The notes beneath the pieces are model-generated. The model made no database searches. It was not told where the DNA came from and saw only the letters and a program-made list of their open reading frames with translations. From Saccoglossus kowalevskii (taxonomy: Eukaryota > Hemichordata > Enteropneusta > Harrimaniidae), in contig NW_003151762.1 in NCBI RefSeq assembly GCF_000003605.2, positions 150,263 to 191,262 of the forward strand: a DNA stretch of 41,000 nucleotides, read 5' to 3'. A program made the position numbers and the translations under genes. Below are positions 12,101 to 24,100 of this stretch, one piece after another; within the stretch, counting starts at the first letter, position 1, and every line of letters begins with the position of its first letter.

Positions 12101-15100
12101 TCAGTTATCAACTATAATGACGGTAATTACAACAATGGCAAACATGACACGATGGTGTCATAGAATACGTTGCCATTTGAATTTACCGCAAACACGTTAC
12201 CTCAATTCATCAGAAATCCTACCTGGTGCTATTGGAGTTTCACAGAGAGTGCCAGTGTATTCACCGTTACAAATACAGTAATAGTTTGAACCGTCGCCAG
12301 CTGTGAAACACTGGGCCTCGTTAAGACAAGGATTGGGAGAGCAGGGATTAACTGGAATGGAATGTCAAGGAAGTGTGTCACAATAATCACATAGAATTTA
12401 TCCAGTGAACAATAGAAATGTTAACTATGGCCAAGACCCAACGGAGTGTGCCAGAGTGGATTTAGATAGCGTAAGCAGCAAAAGACGAAGCAATAGTGCA
12501 TTGACCTTACATGTGGAGTTATTGAAAGACTGTGAGCCCTGTACCTTACATTTTACTGGTAGCCACGTGACTACCTATATTTTCAATACAGGTATATTAG
12601 TTAAAAAGCTGAAAGTGCTGTACCTTAAAATGCACTGAAGGATGTCTTTGCACATGTTAATCAAAATGAAATTGTTATATTTTACAGAATCTGTAAGAGC
12701 CCTATCATATATGGAACATTGGTCAAAATTAAAAACCCACATTGTTATGATGACTCTATTTGAATATTCTATGTATTTGAAATAATAAATCACAGTCAAA
12801 TATGAAATAGTTTCAACAAATATTTAGATGTTTACCTATCATCTACAATTTACTAGGCGCCAAAATATTAGAAGATTTCATGACCATTTCATGACGATCA
12901 TCTATTCATATGCAAATATCGTATAGGAAGCGTATATCAGTGTGTTAAATCTGTCGTCATCATAATGATCAATCAAATGATTACTACGGATGTTTTCAAC
13001 TTTTTCCCAGAAATTGTAGATATATATGATCATAACAGACAACGATTTTTCGCCAAATTCACGCATTCTTGAGAATGCAATTACAATTTTCTGGGAAAAA
13101 TGCAAAACAAAATTTTAAAATTTAAAAGTTAATAGGTTATCCAACATTTCTGTGAATTGTGTTATTCTAAAATTTCAATAAAACAAATGTGGTATTCCTT
13201 TCTCTTTCTTCACTGTACTCCTTTGAACTCATGACCACATGGAGATTCTAACTAACTCAACATCGATTTTTGACTAGTGTGAATTATGAACTTTCATAAA
13301 ATATATATTTTGATATGAATTTAAAATAATTATTCCCTGAAAATAATTTAGTGTGAATTTTACTTGACAATTTCTACTACATCTTTAAAACGTATCTAGT
13401 GCATTTCGTTTTTTCCTCATAGTATTGTTATACTATAAATGTCCTACTTTTATACGTAATTTCTCTTCAATTGTGAGGAGATATGTACATAATGCGGGAC
13501 ATTAAAGATATTATACTGGCCACGTTTTACTGTGCTCAGATGAAACAACGCCAAGGTTAGGGTCGACCTCCGAGCTCACAGAACTGTCGATTTAACATAC
13601 ACTAAGCTATCCTCGAACTATGTCGGTCATTGACTTTTGGGCTATTTCATTCTATGATTGAGACAAGATTGTGTCTGATTAGCTACCAACACCACAAAAC
13701 AGTCCGACCAATCAGAGAGCAGCTTGCTTGCTTGCTTTTTCGACGTATAAAATTCAGCTTTATATATATGCTTCGACTCAACTGACGTGTTTCGTGTTAA
13801 ATCATGAATATTCATAAGCCGATTCATTATGTTGATCTTGAGTTTACGGTCCACCTACCCAGCATTTTATCTCTGATCGTACGTCACATCGTTGAAGAGT
13901 TTGAGTAAGAGGATTTATCCTATACTTAAATAAGAAACTTAAATAAGAACGTGCGTGCACACCTTTACCACGCCGGTGAATTAAATCTAGTGCAACAAAG
14001 CAAGATGTACATCACCTTGCCGTACAGAAACCTGGGCGAGCAGTGTCATTACCTGTACAGCCATATTATTACACCAGCACATGTATGTTTCGAAGATTGG
14101 CATGAACCGCTATACATATCAAAGCATGGTTTCGATGCTATTTTAAACTGTCATACAACAGTACACTATGTATATGATGTAAAACACAGGGCTATTTTTT
14201 ATTATAAATTAGTTAATTGTATAATTATTAGTGAAATTATAATAAAAGCTTGTGAGAAACTGGTGAACCTGTCTGTTGTAAACGTTGTTGTACATCCTGT
14301 TTTAAATAAATAAATAAACAAACGACAGCCAGGACTTGTTATTGTACAACAACAATATTTATACTAGTACTTAGTAAAAATATTCTTATTCGGATACATA
14401 TTATTTATCTCATGGCGACATTGTTGATGTGCGTAGGATACATAGTACATAGTATTTGCTTCACGTGACGCGTGTCGTAGTTCACAAATAGGGGAGCAAA
14501 TATGACAACAATAAAAGTGTATCTTACCCAACATTTCACATCTAGATCCTGTATAACCAGTACCACTACATTGACAGAAGTAGGCTGTATTAGAATTGGT
14601 CGCGAAACACTGTCCACTATTCAGACAAGGGTTGGAGTCGCACGGATTTGAAGGTACTGAAAATGAGAATAACGTTATACAAATTACATACAACTTTAAG
14701 ACATGCGCCTGTTATTCAACCACACTTGTACACATTCCATACACATATCAATACAAACTGACGGACGATCCTTCATTTGCTATTCGTTCTTTGAAATGGC
14801 GGTATACATTTTATTCAACGATGCTAAACTTTACATAGTAGTACAGTGTACATTTAGGAGTACTGACTTTACATGATAATAGTAATTTGACTTAACATGC
14901 TTACAATAAACATTTGACCTTACATGCTAACATAAGACATTTGACCTTACATGCTTACAATAAACATTTGACCTTACCGGGAGGGTTTTCACATCGATCT
15001 CCATAGTATCCATTCACACATGTACACGTGTAGCCGCCAGTATTCTGAGCACACGCGCCTCCATACAGACAGGGATTAGAAACACACGGGTCTGGAACTA

Positions 15101-18100
15101 AAATGTTAAACTGCTTAAAATGTATTCAAATTGAAAACAGTTTGGTAGGTTCGGCAATGCTTCTACCTGACTACTACTACTACCGCCAACAACAACAACA
15201 ACAACCACCACCACCACCACCACCACCACCACACTGCTCAGGTATACTACCATCCACACCACTTGTTATTATAACTACCAATATCCCCTCCCCGTCCAAC
15301 AATGGTGGCAAGCACAAAAAGGACATAAAATATAAAAAGTAGCACAATGTTTTAGTTTAACATTCTGCAATGTCGATTTGAAGGCATTGTTCTAACAAAT
15401 TAACCAAAGAATTCGTGAAACTAACAATAATTCTTCATCGGTAGAAATGAGGATTATATCAAATAAACACGCTCAACATTGTACACATGAATAAATTTAC
15501 ATATGCACATACGTTTAATATATATTTAAATATGGGTGTACGTCATGCGAGTTTTGCTCTATAGAAAAAAACACTGAGAAGTGCCAACTTGAACCATGCA
15601 CATACCAACAAAAGTTTGACAGATGACCCCAGTCCATGCCGATGTGCAGCCACAAATATACCCATTACCATCTTGACTAGTAAAACAAGTCCCGCCATTC
15701 ATACAAGGGTTAGGTGAACATGTTTGAGATACTGGATGTGAGAAAAAGAAATATTTTAGAAGACAGCAGTAGTTTGAAATATCATGCTTTGTATGAAGGA
15801 GATCCCGAATATTATATAACGTGGAATGCGTATGGATATTGTCTGAAGCATATGATAAATTCCCATGGCAATGACACAGTAGTGGAATAGTAGCAGACAT
15901 TTGACTGTCAGTGCGCTGAATGATGCTAGGTAGAAAAGAATGTGATCAGTAGTGTATGCAGTGAATATAATCTTCGCAAGGTCACCGCGTCTGTAATTCA
16001 AGTGTTATCAAGGACAGGCAATCATGAATACGCATGCAATTGTTGTATGTACACACAGTTACGACAATTCACTCTAACAGTTGTAAAGACATGCTGCTTG
16101 CAGTGAGAAATGAAAGTAAATGGGTCACCATCACTGATTGGGGATATAAATATGGAACATGGATGCTCGGATTGTAAGGCAAGATCGGTTTTCTGTGAAG
16201 AGATTACATGCAGATTTCCCAATTGGTCAAATGCGGTTTAAACAAAATAATCAACACGGTAATTAAACTAGCTATATGAAAATATGAAATCAGATTAAAG
16301 ATTGTAAACCAGCATGCATGGTGGGTATCACTTACAAAAAGTGTGCATTTTTTTCAAATTAGGCGGTAATGTTTTATATTAGTATTCATGTTAAAACAAC
16401 GTAGTGCATGAATGCCCGATGTAATGGAAAACTAACATTTTTGCAAATTGAATTTTTATTCATTACAAATAATACAAAGATTAGCATACACTAATAAGAA
16501 TGAAATTTATGTGAATTCTTGATCACGTCGTATCTTGTCAATATACGTCATCTTAACAACATATTTATCTACCATATCACCACAAAAAATTCTTAGAACA
16601 ATCTGTAAATTGTGATAATAGCACACTGACGCGTGGCCCATGCATATTAGTTTAGTTGATACTTGGATATTTATTTGTAGAGAACTATGCCGTGTAATCG
16701 ACACACCTGGTTCAAGCTAACACCACTACTTTAGATTGCGAGTGAAAATGGAAATAAGACACCGCGAAAGAGATGACACATATTGTATTTACAAGGTGTT
16801 TGGCAGAAATGAGAAAAGAAATCAACGTCATGCACTATAAAACCACCATTATTCACACGATTATATTCAGACAGGTGGTCATATTAATCTACATCAATGC
16901 CATTAATAGTATCTTTATTCTATGCACGTAAACAATTGTTCAGCAATGTTCGCTGTGTAATTAAGCATGTAATATTCGTTCACGTACTATAGAATGTCTG
17001 CATCCAATTTAAATTAATAGTTTGTCGCATTGGGAGGACTGTTTTTTTAATGAACGACCCATGCTAACTCAATTAGAACTGCTTCTTAGAATGGATAATG
17101 CTAGCTATATGTTACTCATAAAAACATGCCACCAGTCAAACTACCATCTGACCAAGCAACATACCGGTACCATCGTCGCACGTTAGGCTGGTTGTGTCGT
17201 CAACACACAAACATGTATAAGTAAGGCCATTTGACGATTCCAAGCACAGTCCAGTTCCAATACCTTCACAGGGATTAGACGCACATGGTCCTGAATCTTT
17301 GATAATAAAGAAATTATTTTTCGAATTATACTCAAATATTGGGGGGGGGGGGGGTTGTTTCTACATTCATTTTGGCCACATCACCTGACAAGAAATGAAA
17401 CTGTTGTTGTCCAACAATTGCTGACACAATTCTTGAAATGAATATCCTAGATGTAAAATCAAATTTATTAATGAATTGTGTTATGTATGAAAACAGACAT
17501 ATTTCCTGTTGGTACATCACTCGTGATAGACTGACTGTATAATAATATATGTGTAATACTCAGTGATTAGAAGGACAACACTGACTTCGACCATATGACT
17601 TGACATATGACATATGAAAATATCTGAAGACGTTGTTTTCAAAAAAATCGAAGTTAGGATGCTGTATGTTGAAGACAAATATATGTTCATTCAGAACCAC
17701 GTTTTCCACAAGACCACAAACTGTGGATCAGTCACGGTGTAATAGACATTATATTCATATAGCTTGTACGCGAGCGTGCGTGCGACTCTGCTATAAATGT
17801 ACATATGAATATTATATAACCTACTTGGTGGGTTGTAGATTTCACAGTTTGTTCCTGTGTAATACTGCGGACAAGCACACGTATAGGCTGTGTTCGATAA
17901 CGTGTTTGTACAGCCTCCATTATTTCTGCAAGGATTGCTTGCACATGGTTGAACAGCGCCACCTACGTAATCGAAACAGAGTGGCAAAGTTGGTTGATAA
18001 TGTGATTTCATGTTATAACATCCGATACTCGCATACTGCAGTTATCCACAATCCTATGCGATTCGTAGAATCAGACATTGGTAAGAAAATTGTTGCCAGC

Positions 18101-21100
18101 ATATGTGGTGATAGTTCATGTATACTGAAAACGCGCTGTTTAAAATTATTACTTTGTTTTTAAAACAGATGATGAGTTAATGTGTTAGCAGTAGCGATGT
18201 GTGTGCAAAACTTAGAAATGATAAACACTTGTATTGACGATTTGCATTATTTTAGAATCTATATCAATTGTCTTTCTTTGATATTTTGATATATAAATAT
18301 ACAAGCAGCCTGTCGACTAAGATAGCTCCGCTGATAGCAATGCACATTTCAATTAAAGAACTGAGGATATCATTAGAAAATAAACAGTCAGACTTTCTGT
18401 TTTCAACAAGAACTCGAAAATATCACTATTTACCAAAAATGACAAAAATATTCATCAAAATTAGAGATTTGAAGATATCACCACGAAATGAACAAATCTT
18501 AGAGAGGTCCACATGTAGTACCTATATATGTAATATCAAAGTAATCGGAGTTGTAGTTTTTAACAAGTCGAAAATATCACTTTTTACCAAAAATATTCAT
18601 CAAAATTTAAAGAATTGAAGATATCATCATGATATGACCAAATCTTGTAGTACCTATATATGTAATATCAAAGCAATCGGAGTTGCGTTTTTTTACCAAA
18701 AAGTCGAAAATATCATTTTTTTTCAAAAATGACAAAAATATTCATCAAAATTAGAAAATTGAAGATACCATTATGAAATGAACAAATCTGAGAGAAGTCC
18801 ACATGTAGTACCAATATATGTAATATCAAAGCAATTGGACTTGTGTTTTTTACCAAGAAGTCGAAAATATTATTTATCAAAAATGACAAAAATATTCTTT
18901 TAAATTAGAGAATTGAAGATATCATCATGAAATGAACAAACCTAAGAGAGGTCTACCCAAGGTACATATACACCAAGTATCAAAGCATTCAGGCTTGTAG
19001 TTTTCAAGAAGAAGACGAACAAGTAAAACATTGATACGGACCGACGTAGTAGTACTTGTATATATCAAAGCAATCGGAGTTGCGTTTTTTTACCAAAAAG
19101 TCGAAAATATCATTTATCAAAAATGACAAAAATATTCTTTTAAATTAGAGAATTGAAGATATCATCATGAAATGAACAAACCTAAGAGAGGTCTACCCAA
19201 GGTACATATACACCAAGTATCAAAGCATTCAGGCTTGTAGTTTTCAAGAAGAAGACGAACAAGTAAAACATTGATACGGACCGACGTAGTAGTACTTGTA
19301 TATATCAAAGCAATCGGAGTTGCGTTTTTTTACCAAAAAGTCGAAAATATCATTTATCAAAAATGACAAAAATATTCTTTTAAATTAGAGAATTGAAGAT
19401 ATCATCATGAAATGAACAAACCTAAGAGAGGTCTACCCAAGGTACATATACACCAAGTATCAAAGCATTCAGGCTTGTAGTTTTCAAGAAGACGAAAAAG
19501 TAAAACATTGACACGGACGACGGACAATTACTCATATAATAAGCTCCGCTCGACAAAGTCGACAGCGGAGCTAATAAGAAACAACATTTAACAAATAAAA
19601 ACAAATTACTTGAGTCTATGATAAGGTTTAAATAATATGTAAATACACAGCAAAAACAATATCCAATATTACAAACCATTACTAGAACACCTCGTATCGA
19701 TCACTGTGGATACTAGATCCTGATTGGCGAGATGGCGGTTTACAATTAATTCACACCAAAAAGAATTCGATCCGCACCAATGCAACAATGAACACAGTCA
19801 TGGGTTTATTTCCTGGTCTTAAATTATAGTTCAATTCTACTGAGTGAGCAGGCATTAAGAAAAGTACACCAGGCAAATTCACATGACATATATCACAGTA
19901 TAGTCATGTTTTTCTTTTTAAAGTATTGCCAACTTTGTGTTCTAAGAATGGTTATTACTTGAATATTGTTGTTGCTACATCCTACCTTCTGCACACGTAA
20001 CACCAGTATAACCAACACGGCATGTGCATGTTGTATGAGATCCATGGTCTGTGCATGTACCACCATTTTCACAAGGGTTAACATCGCAACGAGACTCGGT
20101 ACCTATTCGAGATTTATATAACAAACAATGATGCTACCCGAGGCCGAGGCGAGCAATTAATTGCTGCTAATATTATTACATTATAGGTCATTTTATTCTT
20201 TAAATTGGTAATTGTCAACAGCTACATACTTTCACGCAATTACAGTGGGTATATCTATGTGACACAATTATCACAACAGATTCAAAAAATATACTAGATA
20301 TACAAGTTAATGTTTTTCGAGAAAATATAAGATTGTACATTTAATGTCATCTGATCAAAACCAAATTGTGCGTCTGAGCAAACTACTAGTACTAGTATTT
20401 GACAAATTGGATTTGACTTGTGTTAGTTTCAGTGGGGACAATGCGACAAAAACTTTATTTTAAACTACGAATACGAATGTTAAAACACTGGCACACATTC
20501 AGCCCACCAGCCTACTCAATTTCTAGAAAATGTAAACAAATAAATTCTAATCACATAATATTTAGCATGGGATCATTTCATTGGATTATCTCATAACCGC
20601 GCTATCAGTTTGTAAGCGGCTATATTAACATTTTATTAGCACTTAGTCTTAGACTAGTACATAGCTGTTGCGAGGGAATCTTTGACGCATCTGAGTGATG
20701 CATTGTCTCAATATTTCAAACGCAGTAATCATATCATTCGAGAATTCTTGTATCAGGCACACGGTGTAATTATGATGGTAGAACAAAGACGTTATAAATA
20801 GCTAGGTCAACGCCTTGATAAAAGCCAAACACGACAAACGCTAATAATAAATGCTTGGTGATCAGTTACAACGCAATATGTTCAATCTTAGTACATGTGT
20901 CAGAGGATAAACACTGACGTAGTTTGAATATTACGAATACATGTATTGCGAATACAACAGTGAGGTCGCCAGCAGGAATTTGGGCCATTGCACATCTTCA
21001 GTGATAATAAAAATTCTGCAATGAATCATTTTAGGCTTTTAGCATTACGTAATGATAAAAATATATTAGTGAAAACATAAAATGTTACAATCTAATCAAG

Positions 21101-24100
21101 GGAAGCTGAACGCCATTTTACACTTTCCATGTAAAGGCAAATGTATTTCAATATATTGTATTCAATATGAAATCTGCAACTACGGGGAGACCACACCACG
21201 AGACGGTATTTGTATTATCATATTAAAGTCTATTTACATAGCATAAAGGTTATTTGCATATATATTAAATAGTATGCAAGCAGTAATTGGAATTGACGCG
21301 AACATTTTAATTATTATTAATTAATTTTTCTTTATTTAATTGTAAACAAGGGTTTAAGGAAGTTCTGTTTTTTAAATATTTTTTTTGCGAAACTGACAGC
21401 CTTGAAATTAGATACTTTAACACCACTTTCATATGTGCTTCATTTCACAGAGTACTGCGGATTTGATTACGTAGATCGATCCTATTTAATGTACCATGGT
21501 CCAGTATTCAACTTAATGAGTTCATGCAACTACCATGCGACATACTACTATAAATAGGCCATCGCTACACACATAGGCAGCCATTGTTGTGAGAGAGAAG
21601 GGCATCGCGATCTCGGGTTTGTGAAGAAATCACCATGGGATGATTATATTAACGATACGCCAGTCAATGAATTATTTATAAAGATATTAGTGATAATAAC
21701 ATTAAGTTTTATAGAATTTATGTGTCTACTCCAACGAACAATTTACGACTCGATAATTAGACCGCAGCATACATAATTTAACGCTTTAAATTGGCAATTT
21801 ATCGGGAGGTAGGTATATTTTGTTGCAACCAGTGTAACGCGATGTAAACAGGATGAACGAGGTCAAGCCACCGAGGCGTATAAAATTAATAAGATCGCTT
21901 TTGACAACTATACAATTTTAACGGTAATAATAGTATATATAGGTTGCAATAACATTTCAAACTATGCAAATTTGATTATGGGATTTACTTAGATATGCCA
22001 TCTGTTATTACCATGGCAATGAGTTTGTGGGCTTCATTAACAACGAAAACCAAGAAGTTGATTGTTCCGCATACGATGAAATAGAGCATGCTTTCTATTT
22101 CTTGTGCAATTCAGCGTCATTGAGTTGATATCTTAGTTATTGTGGTCATTCTTGTGTTGAATGGCTTTCACATTCTTCTTCTAGACTGGTATATAAATTT
22201 CCAGGTCAGGCGTTCGGTTACAGAATGTATCCCCCATAGTCACTAAATATGAGCAAAATAGGTCCGTTCATTGGGGCTGTGTAGCTAACTATTTTGTCAT
22301 TTGTTGAGTAAATAAAATTCACGGTAAACATTTGAGAGTTGGGAATATTCAAAGTGATCTATGATTAATTATATACACGTTTCACAAGGCGATCATAAAA
22401 GCGTTGTGGTTGAAATAGGTCCCCGCGGTGACACCTGTTGAAAACAATATAGAGCAATTGCCTATAACGCGACTGATACTCGAAGCGCGTACGGTACATC
22501 GGATTTGGTTTGTAGTGCGTTTCGCTGAACAATGTCAATTATTTCTACAATCTGGCTAACAGATAATTGGAAATAAACTTCAATATACGTGTAGGTTATA
22601 CCGAAACACACGACACGACACTGTATACGTACTGTTTTAAAATCATGCCTTGTGTCAACACTTCGTATTGGAAGCCATTTTGGTATTATTGACAATTAAA
22701 GTGAAAGTTCAACTGAACGGCTGTTACCCACCCACGAAAATTCCGGAAAAAGACTGTCCCGGTTATAGTGATATAAATGTTACGATATTAAAAATAACAC
22801 ATACAATGACGCTGACAACGTACCTTGCGGTGTAACACCGGTCAACAGTGACACGCATACTAATACAAATAATGAACTAAATTCCCGGTACATGATGACT
22901 ACAAATGTGTGTGAAACAAATCAAATCGTCCACAAACTACGTATGTCTACAACCATAACAGCCAACATGAGATTAATTAGTGTCCACGCCCGATTCTGTG
23001 TGACTGTGTACTCAGCCAAGTGAACATACAAACCCGAGCCTCTCCTATTATCACACCTCATTTGCATATAACAGCACAACCGTTTCTGCTTACGGTGGAT
23101 GCGCATATTACTGTCAATATATATTTTTTCAAGTTGTACGAGTGTTCAGTGAGACCATAATGCGATTAAAACAAAACTTATAAAGTCATTAAAATATTTA
23201 ATACGAGTTAGACAAATCGAGTAAAGTGATGTTATTCAGCAGTATATTCTGCGCATGCTCATTAAAACGGGCAAAAAGGTGTGTGCTGGTATGAAAAGAA
23301 GGTATCATGATACAGCAAAAAGAGGTCATTCGTGTGAATAGTGAAGGCGAGAAATCAAATGATGCTATATACTCCATGAAGTCGTAGTTGATTATTCATG
23401 ACAATATTGAAATACAATTTTAGGCCCGCTAACTGCTTCCAACGCATCATTTTTCTTATTGAATTCCAACATAATCATAACTTGCTGTTGTTTTCAGTTA
23501 TATTAAACTGACACTCTTCATGATCTCAGCTTTTAATTGCTGTAAATTATAACCAGTTTATTCGGTTTGATCAGCCCGTTAGCAATGACCCAAGACTTCC
23601 CGGGCGAGAATTCTTTGGAATGCACTTTACACACTATATTTGAATAAGCATTGGTACACATAGCCTTCTGTCAATACGATTTGCAAAAGTGTATTCAGCG
23701 CTATGTAGCAGGAATAATACAACATCTAATTGTTGTGTTGGTCTGGTTATAACAAGTATGCGGGCAGTCATTGTGGGACAAGGTTGTCAGCTGTGCACCG
23801 TTGAATAGGCGTGCAACAACCTGGAAGAAGCAAAGTAACTAAGTAATGGTTTAAACTGTTCAGATGATGTGTACATTTCTATATATTTGGGTAGCATCAT
23901 TGTTGTTTTCTCGAAAGATACATGCACACAGACCAACGATTATACAATGCATACACCAAGAATCAGTCAGTGCTCTGTTTACTCACCATTAAACTGAATG
24001 GTCGGTGACGTCACCTGGACCCAGTACTCATTCTGTGACTTTACAATAGTTGCCCTGTAATCGAAACACGGATGTAGATAAATAACAGAGCATTATAAAC

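Noticed and set aside
13951..14313. 120-codon plus-strand frame starting with GTG
   Set aside because: No ATG at the stated start, no recognisable domain, and sited in an intron. The length is unremarkable for chance in 41 kb.
17633..18163. 176-codon plus-strand reading frame
   Set aside because: It lies antisense across EGF exon 5, matches no family I recognise and has no splice or promoter context. The shadow of a real exon explains it.
18841..19490. CRISPR-like array
   Set aside because: The 240-bp units are contiguous head-to-tail copies without unique spacers, in an animal intron.
28..20102. Notch or Delta/Jagged gene identity for the EGF array
   Set aside because: The N-terminus is a Reeler domain, and no LNR, DSL or transmembrane segment is seen. 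EGF repeats alone are not diagnostic.
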